DNA of 64,000 nucleotides, from positions 4,030,001-4,094,000 of the forward strand of contig JABRWF010000006.1 in NCBI GenBank assembly GCA_018343915.1, read 5' to 3'. The notes beneath the pieces were generated by a model. That model had not been told where the DNA came from. It ran no database searches and saw only the letters and a program-made list of their open reading frames with translations. The DNA comes from Agroathelia rolfsii. Lineage: Eukaryota; Basidiomycota; Agaricomycetes; Amylocorticiales; Amylocorticiaceae. Of this stretch, positions 21,979 through 34,800 are shown piece after piece. Every line of letters starts with the position of its first letter. Position 1 is the first letter of the stretch. Made by a program: the position numbers and the translations under genes.

Positions 21979-23977
21979 ATGTCAGCGGAATCTTTTCTAG
22001 GCCCGCTGGAAATTGCGGCTGTAGTCTCATCTGTGTATGTCCTTTTACTTCAAGCCCCATCGTATGCTGGTGTGTCATGAGTATCAATGAATCTAAACCT
22101 TGAATGTCCAGGATATTTGGTGTGACATGTATACAATGCTACATGTATCATGTCAAGCACTCTACAAATGACACCACCCCTCTCAAACGTCTTGTAAGTC
22201 TATGCCAAACCAGGGTATGCATGATTCACATGATACTGATCCTACACCAGGTAGCTGTTCTAATGTACCCTAGCCTATTGTGTACACCGCTCTTTCGTCC
22301 CTGATCTTTGATGTTTTAGGACATTCGAGGCAGTCCATATGGGACTTGTCGTTCATATTCTTTATTTTTATACCATAAAATCCTTTGGAAAGTTGAATAT
22401 GTCAACTGGAGCGATGTGGTGAGGGTTAAAAGATTTCAAATGACCATCTGCTAGTATTGACAACACGTTTTTAGGAGCTTTGTGGTGAGAATAAATATGA
22501 AATGATGAACGGTGCTGAGTGCTGATCTATTGACTTTCCTGATGTTGTCTCTGTGTGAAGGCTCAATCCATTGTTTCCGTACGTTTCTCGAAGACAGCCT
22601 CCAGAAATCTTCTTTCTAATAAATTAATAAGGTTCTTTTGAGTAGTATCACGCAATGGTAAAAGCTAGTATATCTGATTTTGAGTGGCTGAAATAGACAA
22701 GGTCTTTTGTTGCAGCTTCTTTGCTATCCGCATTTACTACCGTGAGTTATCAAATTGATTACCAACCGTGTAACTCAGTTCTCTGTTTCAGTCAACGGCC
22801 GTCGTCCTCTTATTCCATTTGCCATTGTGAGACCACTCTTTTTCTATCAAAACTATTTGGAATCCCTATTACGATGTCACAGGCAGCTGTCGCCCTATTT
22901 TTGTTCTGTAAGTGATTACCACCAATACTATTTAAAAAGGATACTCATTCTGATACAAAAAAAGTTGGATCAACGTGTATGTATAATGTATCTTAGCCTT
23001 TTTGCTGATCTATGCTAATAATCTGGATTGAAAGACTTCAATATCTTGAGGTAAGATAGAAGATTTTTTGTGATATTGGCACGATGAGTAGAATATCAAA
23101 CCCCCAGTTTTACCACATCAGCGTCTTACGGATCAGTGGAAACCATCATTATTATTGTGAGTAGTTTTTATTTTGTCATGCTTTTCCTCGTGAGAACATC
23201 TCGTGTTTTCATATATGTAGATTGCAGCAAGCTTGTGTATGTTTCTCACAGTTGTCTGTGATGTAATGATTACAATATGCACAGTTTACTATCTTCGAAA
23301 GTCTCGTACACCACTCGCTAGGTCACGGTATGTTCTATATTTTTTTTATCAATATGTCATGTATATCTAACGTAATCAATCTATGATTCCTCAGCATAAA
23401 TCATGCTATCAGCAGGATCATCGGATATACTCTGAATACGGGTATGAACTAATGGGATTTTATTTGACCAGTATCATACATGGACCTGAACTACTGTGTT
23501 ATCTGTCAGGGCTTCTCACCACGTAATTATTCTCACTCACCTTGTCTACTAAGGTTTGCTTATATACTACTCAAGAGTCTTCGCTTTTATTACTGGCGTG
23601 GTGGTAAGTGTATGGCAGCATATGGCTCAAACATTGATAAACATGATGAACCTAGATCCTCGTACAAAAAGACATGTTCACATTTACTCCCTCTTATATG
23701 ATTATGACTCGATGTAAGTTCGTTCTTCTACTTGATTTCATGATCATCAGCTTATTAATTGTATAGTGTATGCTTGTTCTGTTATTTCCATGTAAGCTCA
23801 CCGCTTGTCTTTATATTTTTACTCATTGTATTTTTTTTCACCAGACTTAATTCTCGCGCAACTGTGCAAAAAGAACTTATCAATACCGGTCGCAATACCG
23901 AGTTTTATAATGCTGTCTTTACCTCTATAGGATTTGATTTCTCTGCGCACACAACCAGCGACGATGGTTTAGAGTAA
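21979..23977 (+). CDS. DUF6534 membrane protein, unit D
   Basis: This is the best-preserved copy. Exons by consensus are 21979-22034 (MSAESFLGPLEIAA), about 22113-22194 (IFGVTCIQCYMYH), a 29-bp exon (VAVLMYPSLL), an exon from about 22320 (TFEAVHMGLVVHILYFY), short exons, SYGSVETIIII near 23120-23157, the VVCDVMITICTVYYLRK exon, an AISRIIGYTLNTG exon near 23395, FAYILLKSLRFYYWR near 23552-23604, and the final exon with LNSRATVQKEL ending GLE, TAA at 23975-23977. Both positions that are stop codons in B or C are sense codons here. The family is predicted to have seven membrane helices; no function is established. The exon boundaries between 22440 and 23120 are uncertain. Confidence 0.7.
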
Positions 23978-24305
23978 CCACATTACATTTCTCAAGAGTA
24001 ACAAGTGGCAATTGAAACTTGCAGCGGCTTAGAATATTTATTGGACTACCAGTTACTGTAGGAACACTAATTCTATTATTTTAGTCCTTTTTACCGTTAG
24101 TCATAGGAGAGTTGCATTTCTGTAGTATCGTTAAAGCAATCTTTTATATATATAAACCTAGCGTTTATGATGGATCCAACAACGGAGTCTTCATCCTGCT
24201 GAGTGTTTATCGGGCCTCACAAAAGGAGCGCTTTGTTCATATTCTTTGAAAGGATATGAACGATTGCAAATATGGGGTCATTTATGAGTGTTCTGAATTT
24301 GTGTG

Positions 24306-24609
24306 TGTAACGTCCAACAAGGGACGTCACGAGAGGCAAATCACAAAAGAGAGAAAACTGGTATAAAGTGTCGATTGCCTATCCTATTCGACTACATACA
24401 TGGTCCGTATTTATTACCTATCCTAAGATAAAAATCACGAGCATACAAATGTAAAAAAAATCAACTGAAGAATGTAAACATACCCCTTGTGGAATGGAAA
24501 CCTGTTATAAGCTAATACCAAGAAACTTTGAAATGAAACAAATAAATATTGGATGCGACGTGACGGGCATGCCTGTCAGCCTCACTTCGAAGGGTCTCGA
24601 TCCGTTACA
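24306..24609 (+). mobile_element. Solo LTR, family 4, copy 2 (304 bp), TSD GTGTG
   Basis: It starts TGTAACGTCC and ends CCGTTACA, flanked by GTGTG at 24301-24305 and 24610-24614. It is the reverse complement of 8186-8492 along its whole length, with moderate divergence. Confidence 0.88.
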
Positions 24610-24746
24610 GTGTGCGACACATACAAACACTTCATTTGATTTTATCTCAAGCTTTATTGGGGGGTAGGTAGTATACATCAATATGTAGTCCTCCACACTC
24701 ATTATCTGAGCAGACTCATGTATGCTAAGGCTCTAGTATGAGTCAA

Positions 24747-24930
24747 CAAGATGTTAGAACATACGATCCATTGTCATGCATCAGACCATGTGATTAGGCC
24801 ATTATATTTCTGATGTCAATAACCGGTTAATATCCATCCGTTTGGATACGCACTACAATGTATATAAGTAGACAAAGGGAGTAAATCTACTATTTCAATC
24901 ACCGCTTGTCATCAATGTTCTCGTGCCTTC
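24747..24930. repeat. Dispersed repeat, copy 1
   Basis: Related to 38255-38440 in the same orientation: both contain GTTAGAA(C/T)AT, GATCCAT, a CATGTGATT or CACATGATT segment, CCGTTTG, ACAATGTA and an ACCGCT block in the same order and spacing. No coding capacity is apparent. It could be a decayed solo LTR or a shared promoter. Confidence 0.5.
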
Positions 24931-25393
24931 ATTGGCACAGATTCATGATTTTTTTTATTCGCTAGAATTAATACTCCCTCCATCTATGATATTTTAAAGG
25001 CTAACTCCCCACTCAAGCGCCAATATTTGAGCCCCATTTCAAGGGTGGAGCTCAAGCGAAAAATGTACCTTTCTCCTTGATATTTTCTTTTATCCTTGAG
25101 TATAAGTACATCTAGCTATTCTCTACTGATACGGCATGCGTTTGTAGTAGTTAATTACAACACATTTGACCCATAGCAGAATTTGTGAATTCAACGCCAA
25201 GGTAGTATAGTGATACCACCCCCCCTCCATTTCTGATGATAAGGGGCATGATTTTATGGCCCTTTGAACTATTTAAATAGCAATCTCTAGCTCCGAGCTG
25301 CACAACACATGGTCCAGTAGCATGATCGGCCAGATTCGTTCTTAATGACAGTACTAAAAAAATGACAATTATCGGCTTCAATCAAATGATATA

Positions 25394-25511
25394 GGCCGAC
25401 TAGCTCAGTTGGTCAGAGCGTCGTGCTAATACGACTGATCTTGTCGAATTATTATGTTAGAAATAATTCTGTAGAATCGGAAGGTCTCGGGTTCGATCCC
25501 CACGTTGGCCA
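25394..25511 (+). tRNA. tRNA-Ile(AAU)-like gene with 44-nt intron, degenerate
   Basis: The 5' half (acceptor GGCCGAC, D-arm GCTC/GAGC, anticodon arm TCGTG with loop CTAATA) is normal and almost identical to the tRNA at 28107. The intron follows position 37. The 3' anticodon strand reads TCGGA, where CGCGA is needed, giving two or three mismatches, and the T-stem TCGGG/CCCAC has two more. The acceptor closes with GTTGGCC and a T-run follows at 25513. The promoter boxes look intact, but the fold is poor, so this is probably a decaying copy. Confidence 0.65.
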
Positions 25512-25813
25512 TCTTTTTTACTTGGTGTTTATAACACCCATCATACTTGAACCGTCCCAGGTTCCCACCCTAATTATTATGTTTTCCAGGCAAGCATGTA
25601 TTATGTTATAATCATCGTTTACTCTTAGTAGTTACCATTGATGGTCAAAGCACAACTGAGACGATTGCTTTGGGTGATAAACTACTCACTAGTAATATTC
25701 TACTGGGAAATATACGAAGTTTATAGGCGCCAATAATATAAAATACATGGCTTTATATATGCTCACTACGTAGAGCTACAATTATTCCAGGCATCCCGGC
25801 TCATTCAAATTAA

Positions 25814-27155
25814 TTACATATCGGCACTAAACATGGATATAGATGATCGTGTTCTTCCCGTGCTGTCGACTAACAAGTTATCCTGAGACGAATTTTGAGA
25901 TGTTACGTCCATAGATTGTCAATAAGTAAAAAAGTAGACGTACGGAGCATGCGCTACCAAGGCCAGCATTCCCAATCCAGCCAGGCTCCCAGTATATGAT
26001 GCCTTTCCCGTGACCACCTGATAGAGAATTCAAAGTGCTTTCAATATCGCCCACCCAGGTTGACTGTCCAGCTGCAGAGATAGGGATCGAGGTTTCTGAG
26101 AGCGTAGGTCCTCCGGAGCACGAGTACGGCCAGTTTGTCTCAGCAATAATCACATCCTATAATGAATATTTTTTCACGACTGACTCCTATATTTAGTGCT
26201 AAATGAGCCCACCTTTCCATATTTACTGACAATCGTCTGTAAAGACGACTTAAGCGCGCTCAATGTAGCCCCCGTACCATAGAACGGGTAGAAGCTGAAG
26301 CCCATGATGTCAAAGTCGGAGGTACTGAATGCGCCCTGAATGAATATGCCCGAGTACCACCACTCAATATCGGACAATTCCCATCCATTGGCAAGATGTA
26401 TCATGATCTTGGTGGAGGTTGATACCGACCGAACAGCATTGGCGGCGGAATGCAAGAGCTGAGAGGCAGGAGAAAAGTTGTTGTTTGACATTTGTCCGAC
26501 GGGGAAGAGCAATCCGTCGTTGATTTCATTTCCGAGCTGTAACGTAAAATGGTCAGTTATCGTTTGATTAATATTTGCTGATAACATACCTGAATCATAG
26601 AGACAGGCGTGCCCTGGTTCTGAAAAGCATTCATTACTGATTGCGTATACCTGTTAACGATTGCATGTCATAAGATATATGAGTGCGGGAAAGAAAGATA
26701 GTCAATTACGTGTAGATCTGTGTATTGAGTCCAGATAATGTAGTTGGCCAGCCCGACGGGATGGCCTGGTGGCCGGAATCGGCCCCTGATTATTCATTGC
26801 TTGAGTATACGTATGATGTATAGTAGAAACGCTACTCACAAGTGTCACTATAATGTAAATCCACTAATATCTCCATTCCAGCCGCCACGGCCTTCTTAGC
26901 TAATGCCAGACCGTAGTTGAGGCTATAGTTGTTGTTGTTGGTGCTCGTCCATACACGGATACGAGCAAGGTTCACGCCATGATTGGCGAGGATGGTTTCG
27001 AACTCAGTAGCAGTCGATGAGGAACCATCATAGTACTTTTGCCCATTGGCAACTAGAAGATCAAGAGAGGAAAAGTCGGCTCCATGATAGTCTAGAGCCG
27101 AGACAAAGGGGGCAAAGAGCGAAAAGGCAGAGAATAAGTGAAAGAGGGCTTTCAT
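25814..27155 (-). CDS. Secreted GH53 arabinogalactan endo-beta-1,4-galactanase
   Basis: GH53 enzymes cut beta-1,4-galactan side chains of pectin. Six exons give 352 residues, the family's normal size: 27155-26840, 26785-26710, 26650-26590, 26536-26213, 26156-25944 and 25882-25814; the phases agree at every junction. Residues 1-20 are a signal peptide (MKALFHLFSAFSLFAPFVSA). The landmarks in order are YHGADFSSL, LARIRVW, VDLHYSDTWADSGHQ across the first intron, QNQGTPVSMIQLGNEINDG with the acid/base Glu, GFSFYPFYG, and IIAETNWPY with the nucleophile Glu. Both catalytic residues are present and no frame defect was seen. It is likely an extracellular plant-wall-degrading enzyme. Only a weak TATA-like stretch is visible upstream near 27240. 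Confidence 0.95.
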
Positions 27156-28106
27156 GACACCAAACGACGGGGTGTTCTTCCAGATATCATTCTGACGGTT
27201 TTTTTGAGCTTGAAATAGGTTTTAAAACCTCGGAAAAATAGAGAAAATATAAAAAACTATAGCTAGGGTTCACAGTTCCACATCACCAGGGCATTGCTGG
27301 TGCATACAAGAGAAACAGTGCACCTTGGAATTCAAAGAAGCTTGGATTCCTCTCCAAGGTGACGATAACTATAGGTTACGCAGCAACCAAAATTCCGCTC
27401 AACTTTCATGATGCGAAGAACTGATTGAATGAACCCCTGCCGAGCTCAAAATATCCGAATGTGCATTGCCAATGTTCTGCCGTTGAAAAATATCGTGTCC
27501 CATGATGCGCATGATGCATTCAGCATCCATCATGATCATACCGTAAGTGACCTGTCATGGCATTTTACCGCTTCCGGTGGCAGAATCGTAATGGCTCACA
27601 CATGGTTGCGACTAAAGATAAGTGGGCATGTCAGAGTCAGACAAATTTGAAAAAAGAGACCCAGGATAATACATGGCCGCTCGAAGCGTGAGCATCTTGG
27701 GTCGATGGCCATCTTTCATGGTATAGATGCAGATTCCCAGGACTGGCAGCCTCAATATGAGCTGGCATGAATGTCTTAGACCTTAGGTACAAGCCTTGAA
27801 GTGTGACGTGTGCATCCGTGAATGCCACCACAGAACAGCCGGCAAAACGGCAGTGAATGGTCTCGTGGCAAATATGAGACACAAATGTGCATGCTTGTCG
27901 AGCTACCGGTAAATCATAACGGCAAAGTAAGACCGTAAACAAGCGTGTGATTGCAGTCAGTCGACAACCAAGGTCCGCTTTCGGACCGCCTTTGGTACGC
28001 TCGTGCTTCGTCGGCTGCACATCAGTCCGACAACTCGACAACCACGGCGGTTTTTGGCTCCACTATATGAACACTTGATACTCCGTATATAAATTACTAT
28101 AATAAT
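27156..28106. other. Intergenic, nothing recognised
   Basis: It holds the upstream region of the galactanase gene and the 5' flank of the tRNA. Open frames here show no family features. Confidence 0.5.
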
Positions 28107-28211
28107 GGCCGACTAGCTCAGTTGGTTAGAGCGTCGTGCTAATATCCGTCAACAGCTTCAGCTGATCGGGTACTCACGCGAAGGTCTTGGGTTCGATCCC
28201 CACGTTGGCCA
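28107..28211 (+). tRNA. tRNA-Ile(AAU) with 31-nt intron
   Basis: The cloverleaf is: acceptor GGCCGAC/GTTGGCC, D-stem GCTC/GAGC, anticodon stem TCGTG/CGCGA with loop CTAATAA and anticodon AAU, T-arm TTGGG-TTCGATC-CCCAC with one mismatch at its base, discriminator A. The 31-nt intron sits after position 37, the standard place for nuclear tRNA introns. A box A (TAGCTCAGTTGG) and box B (GGTTCGATCC) are present and a T-run follows at 28216. Its intron is unrelated to that of the copy at 25394. Confidence 0.88.
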
Positions 28212-28855
28212 TTAGTTTTTCCATGAATGGCCTTCATGGCGTGGGTGTTGGGCTCTCCAACCGCACTTTCGATATCTTTTAATTTTTCTACGCGCTTGTG
28301 ATACAGTCCTGCAATATAAGTGTGCACTTGAATACCTATTGCGTGTAGCCCACTAATTAGTCGCCCTACTTTAGGTCCCCGGTACGCTGCTACTACTATA
28401 GCTATCAGATGGAATGCCCCAGATGATAATACGTACGCGATGAGGCATTCAATTTGAGCCCCACTCCTATAAATCACAATTCCGCTAACCCAAAGTTGCA
28501 TACACACGGCGTTCCAGCCTACAATATATTTCGACAGGCATTAGCTATTAAAGTGCCCTATTACTCTGCGGTTTGCAGATACTCTCTAACTGTAGTTGAG
28601 CTGGCTGAGCGATTCAGATTTGGATTATTTATGGCTGTTACACCGTTGACATCTTAGTGTGCACGTTGGAAAAAAATTATCTAACGTATACCAGTATCAT
28701 TCCTTTCCACAATACTCCAGTACTTCTCTAAATCTTAAAGAGGATTAGCGATGTATACAACAGGTGCATAGCATCTATGTATTGCTATAGTTATAGTAGT
28801 AATTACGTGACGGACAGTCTTATGATCGCAGTGGTCCTGACTCTTTTTCCTTGAT
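28212..28855. other. Intergenic, nothing recognised
   Basis: Convergent region between the tRNA and the 3' end of the ZNFX1-like gene. No feature is supported. Confidence 0.5.
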
Positions 28856-31800
28856 TTATCTGGCCCATGGCCAAGGATTTGTTTCTGCTCCCGCTCGTCT
28901 AACGATATCGTCTAGCTGAGTATTCCGTGTATTTCCTTGTATAAGTGAGTGATTTGATCCGCCAATGGCAGCGCCGCATTCGGGGCAAGTCGATACTTCC
29001 ATAGCTCCTCCGCACTTAAAACAGTAGAGATTCAGATTCGGGGCGCTTGTATCCACAAAAATGACCACAAACCTCTCCGATAACGAAAATATGACCATTG
29101 GGACAATTGTAAAAGTGGCCAGTGTGCGCTATGGATGCATGATTCAGCATAGGAACAGCCACTGAATCGGTTACACGTACAGAATCCAAAAGATCTAACG
29201 ATGACAGTCAGCTCCTCCAAGGACAGTCTGGGATTGAGTGCGTCAGAAATAATATCGCTTTCCATCTTCCTATACCCTTCTTCCATCTTCCCTAACATGT
29301 CCATCGTCTGGGATCGCAGGTCCTGCCAGAGTGTATTGTGAACTTGATCTCGCTGAAGAATGAGAATAGGTTCGAGAATACTCTTGACAAGGGCTTTCGC
29401 GTTATTACAAGCTTGTCGTGTCTGTTCAATCAAGGATTTCTTCGAGCGATCGTCAACAGTTCCCATCTTGTAGCTCATCGTTATGTTGAATCTCAAAAGC
29501 TCGAACTCGGCTCGCAGGACGAATGACAGGCTTTGAACAACTTGCTTGTGAGAACCAGAGCTTTGCGCATTTCGCAATGCGATCTGAGCGTCGTGGCAGC
29601 AGGTCCGAAGCAAGAAATCGATGTATTCTCCCCAAGCCAATCTGTCGCTCTCAGGATAACTCGAGCCACGCCGTCTGAGCGCTTCGAGCCAGGATTGGCC
29701 AAGACGAATCATGGTAAATCGTATCTGAAGGGTAAGCCAAAGCGACTCCACGACATACTTGTGGTCGGCCTGCGGCTGTAGCTGGCCAACCTTGATTCGT
29801 GCCACCCTCAAGGAATGCTCGTGAGGTCTACGTGGTGCACACGAGGGGTCAGACGATATGAGATCCATTTGCTGGTTGTAGATATATGAGAATGCGGCTT
29901 CCCATGCTGCGGTGTGAGATGACCGCGACGCCGCTAATTTAGCTGCTTGTGCGTAGGCGGTATTTAGAGGCGCGATTTCGGAAAGCCACGCCTCTGCAGC
30001 ACGAGAGGTTAGGGAATGGAATTTGGAATTTGTGGTGTGGGTAGATACAATATTGACAACCTTATCGTGCGCGGCGAGAACAGAGTTTCTGTTCCTCATG
30101 CTGCGCCTCTTTTGTTTGTCATCGGGAGTTTGATCGACATTGACCGTCTGTGCAGCGCGTTCGAGCCGCATTCGGATAGATTCCTCTGAGATTGCTTCGA
30201 TGTTGTCGTATAGCCTTGCTAGAGATTGAGATAACCGAGACGCTATGTTACGCTCAAGAATGTGTAAGTTTGCTGGTTTGAATGATCTTCCATAGCGCGG
30301 AGAAGTAATACTCGCCCGACAAGTTGGGCAAGCTGGAGGTTTACGAACCTCACTCGAGGTGGCAGGTGAGGTTAACCCAACCCAACGGTTTTGGTCATCG
30401 GACTCATACCAATCGCGGAGAGCACAAATCCCGTCGAGAGTTTCTACAGTAAAAACATGACCGCATTTTGGGAGAGTGATAAGAAGTTCGTTGAGGGTCT
30501 CCTGGGATGGGTCTACTTCTTCGAGGGTGCGTTGCATGATGAAGTCGACGATCGATGACTTTTTCGCATCGTTGGCGCAGAACGGGCAAACCTGTATATC
30601 GCAATCCTCTCCACAAACTGGCCGATTTTTTAATGTAAGTATATTGTTAAAAGAAATCCCTGAAGTATGCGCACGCACCAGAAGGGCATCTATGACCACA
30701 CGACAGGATTTTTTCACATCTTAGATCACAAGGTAAACGGGCACACACCTAGAAGCGGAAATCTAAAACTGTCTTGCGATAATTAGATAGAAACATGACT
30801 CACAGAACCACATGGCACCGGACATTGGTAGTGTTGGCAGTTCCAAGTACAAGGCTCAGCGCATGGAGCACAAGGTGTCCCACAGTAGTTCTGCATCAAA
30901 TAAATCCATAATACGTATAATCCATAGTCCAAAAAGGCATACCTTGCATACCGAGTGGGCGCAAACTTGTAAGCATGATACCTTGCACATGGTTGTGCAA
31001 TGATGGTCTTCCGAGCAAACCTCCTGACATTGATGTCCACAATAAAGGTGACGCTGACAAGTATGAGCTTGATGCTTGTTGCGAAACACTTGACGATTCC
31101 CTTCCGCTGAAGAATTTAAGTTCTGGCATTGGTAGCAGAGCGCTGTACATGTCCTTCCACAGCATGGCATAGTTTTCCCACACATCTCGCGGCATATGTA
31201 TGAGCTGGGATCGCTGTGACAAGCCAAACGGGCAAAATGTTCGCATCCAGGAAGCTGCTTGACCACGAGCTTGTCGCATTTTACTTCTTCTAGAGAGCCT
31301 GTTATATAGCTAAAGTAAAGTAAGATTCTAAAATCAGCTAATCTTGATCATTGATTTATGACTTTGAATCATACCACGACACCGTGGTTTCGTGTTGGCA
31401 GGGTAGAATAACGCCGGATATGGGGAAGCGACAGTCGCCGCATGCAGCAGAACACTCCTTGTTACATGGATGATTTCTGGGACATAGCCGTGTGCACGGC
31501 TGCATACATTTAACGCTGATATGATGTGGATCATCCGGATGGCACTGGGGCAAGTGAATTGGTCAGCTGATTTGTAAAAGTTTAAACATAATCATCTAAT
31601 ACCTTGTATGGACAATTATGCCCACATTTTAGCCGCTATGATTTATCTTGAGTGCCGGCACGACTCAAGGAAATAAAACGAAATACCATATCGCATGATT
31701 GCAAGCAACCACCTTCGAATTTGAGATGAGCTTTGGAAAAAGCGCCGTTGGAATCATGACGTACCGTCTGGGCTAAACATGGGCAAAACACCGGGCTCTG

Positions 31801-34800
31801 ATACGAGCATGAAGGTCTCTGGATGACGATGGCAAGCTACCGGTATTGCGTTTCCTATAGCGTCCTCGGACTCTAGCTGCTCAATAATACTCCCCCACAT
31901 ATTGCTTCTTGAAGACAAGTCGTTGGCATTCCCTAGGATGAATAAGCCCTCCTTCGCGCGCGAGACAGCAACTGTTGGATGGATTAGGTCCCTAATATCA
32001 TACCAAAGGATAAGCGCCCATAGATGTCAAATACTTACCATTTGTACGGTTCTCCGACTAGGCAAGGATAATTTAGTGCTCTGAATTGATAACAGAAACC
32101 GATCTATACCTTCAAAAACCCAATATTGGACCTTCCATGTGTCATTTGCCCCATAATATTCGGTTCTGAACCAAGTTTGCCGGAGTTACGGACTAGCGAT
32201 AGGATGACAATCTGTAGAGAAGCTATATAAAAATATTCACTTTTTGTTTTTAGAAATAATTATACCGCTGCTTCTTCTCCTTGGAAGTTGTCGACTGTGC
32301 GAAGTAAGACCTAATCAAAATAGTTAAACTCTGGTCATCCGTCCGCCGGAGAAAAAGAGAGAGAACCTTTCTTGAAACGCTAATGTGCTCCACTGTCGTT
32401 GTTTCTTCCAGCTCTTCCTCGCGATCTGCGAGCTCTTGAGCATCACGATCATCAATGACAACCGTGACTATGGAAGATAGAGCATCTCTAACTCGTGCAA
32501 GCTGGCCAAGATATGCACATAAAACGACCTGTGAATGAAACATAAGTAGGAGAACAAAGACAAAACTGTTATAAGAAATGCCTACAATATCTCCGTCCTA
32601 GTGGTAATTTTATATAGCGCAAAAGTTGATTTTGATTATTATTTGTAGCCAGAAATGTTGGGCGTACCTTTGAGTAGCATCCTTGGCTATTGCATCCGAG
32701 TCAGCGTCGATCAACCGTGTCTTTCAAAACTCAAACCTACCGAAGCAGGTAAATGACTAGATCCTTGATCATTTCGACCTGAGGAAAATATAACGTGGGC
32801 TGCTCTTATAGGATGAATATAACGTACCTCATAGACATTGTATTTGCTAGATGACTCCTCTTCCTTCCCTCCTTCAGCGTGATCATGATTCAGGAAGAAT
32901 ACATTTTTGGTGAATCCCCGAACGGGAGGATACTTCATCACCAGCTCATGATCTTCCAAGCGGGGGTAAAGAGTCGTACTAGAAGCAATAAGTCCTAGCA
33001 ATATGCTAAACATGAGCGATAATTTACCGAATAAGGTTGGAAATTTGTGGTCGCATCCTTCTCTGGACCTGAATTTGGGACATGGGGAGTCCTGATCCAG
33101 AGAGTCGTTCCATCAATGACATATCAAAACGATAAAGTTCTTTTCCTCGTCGATTGTCCATAGAAAGCGCTGCAGTTGAATTAATTTTAATCTTGTCGAT
33201 ATCAATATGTAACGTATGAGATGACTCGCACCATAAGTATTAATGTTCGCCCTCAGTTGAAGAGGATCGCCTAAAAAGTGAAGCATTAAATCAAGATAGA
33301 TTAAACCTGACGCTTCCATAGACCTATCAGGATACAATGCTCAATGGATGGCACAAGATTTCCAAGTACGTGTGCCTCTAGTACTTGACCAGCTTCCTCT
33401 ACTAAGATGGCACGCGGCTCCAAGCTCTGAAATATGGTTTAGCCCTTAAGAACTTCTAAATTCACTGTTAAAAACTTACTCGTAGCAGAGATGTTAGTTT
33501 GGCAGCGCCGTTTGTCGTACATCCGATTATATCCACTCGACGAAGGAGTTGACGCTTCCTCTGAGTTATGCACACAAATCAGCCTGATCAGATTCAGGTC
33601 GTAAATAAATGCCAATACTGACCTCATCCTGTCCCTCTTTCCATACTTTCAAAGCCTCCTCGTGCCGCTTACGCAGCCGTTTGAACTCTTCGAGCTGCGT
33701 TTCACGCTCAATGGCTCGCGCTTCCTGCTCCCAGTAAGCATGCAAGCGATACCTTTCGCTCATAGACATACTCCACAGATTGTCGTCCAGCCCAAGGAGG
33801 TATTCCAGAGGACGATCAGACTGGGGTATCTTGGGGGTGCCCTCAGGACTGCCATGCTCTTGGAAGAATGCGTTCGGATCATTGAGGTCATGGATATCGA
33901 GCTTATCATTAGCGTCTTTGGCCGTGACGTCATCACTGGTAGAACCACCCAAGTCTGGCAGTGGCTCAGCATGAACCTGCGTCAAAGGTGCCTTGGACGC
34001 CGTGGATTGTAGAGGATCATTTTTAGTTTCCACTACGAAACCAGCCACTGGTATCGCTTTCCAAGCTTGTTCTAGTGAGAGCGGAGTCTCGTTGAAATCT
34101 TCGTCATCCGTATCATCCGAATCCGCTGAGTCGTCAGAGCCTCCCTGGGTTACAGAAGACAAAATTTCGAATCTGTTGCGTACAGAAGGAATGCTATCGG
34201 GATTGGGGTTTTGCGTCACAAGCTGCGATGGCCCTGTCTGCGGAGGTGGTGGTTGGGGTTTTGGCGCCAACAATCCAGAAAGGAATGAGATGTCACGTCC
34301 GTGGAGCCAAAAGGCGTATATCGAACCGTCGTCAAGCATAAGAGCCTTCCTTTGGCCAGCGATATGCCACTCGCCATCATCTCCGTCCGTAGTCAGCGCT
34401 CTCACGATTGATATCCATTCCGGTGGCTCTTCTAGATGCCAGACATGACCTGGATGAGTGTGCTTGAGATAAGACAGGATCTGGGAGGTATCGACGGTAA
34501 CCTTGGCAATGCGCTTCATAAGATTGCGGAATTCCTCTTCGATCGTCTTCAGCTGGCGATAATTACTAGCAAAAGCGCGATCTAGGCGTGACCGGCCTTC
34601 CGCCAGCTCCATAGTGTCGATGGAATAGTCTTGGAGTCTTTCGTCCATGGCATGCATTGAGCCTAGTCGAGTGATATTCTTGGTAATGCCTGCATCAAGT
34701 ACAGATGTGAGCATGTGATCGAGGGCATGATTCGTGTACGCAATCATTAAGATCGGTCGGATTCCACTGGAGATTAGGACATTTAGGAGACGTATGCCTG

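Noticed and set aside
27637..28041. 134-codon minus-strand frame between galactanase and tRNA
   Set aside because: No domain, no splice support, and no similarity to its neighbours.
33662..34448. Plus-strand open frames over the acidic insert of the helicase
   Set aside because: Opposite-strand shadows of a biased, acidic protein stretch in the ZNFX1-like gene.
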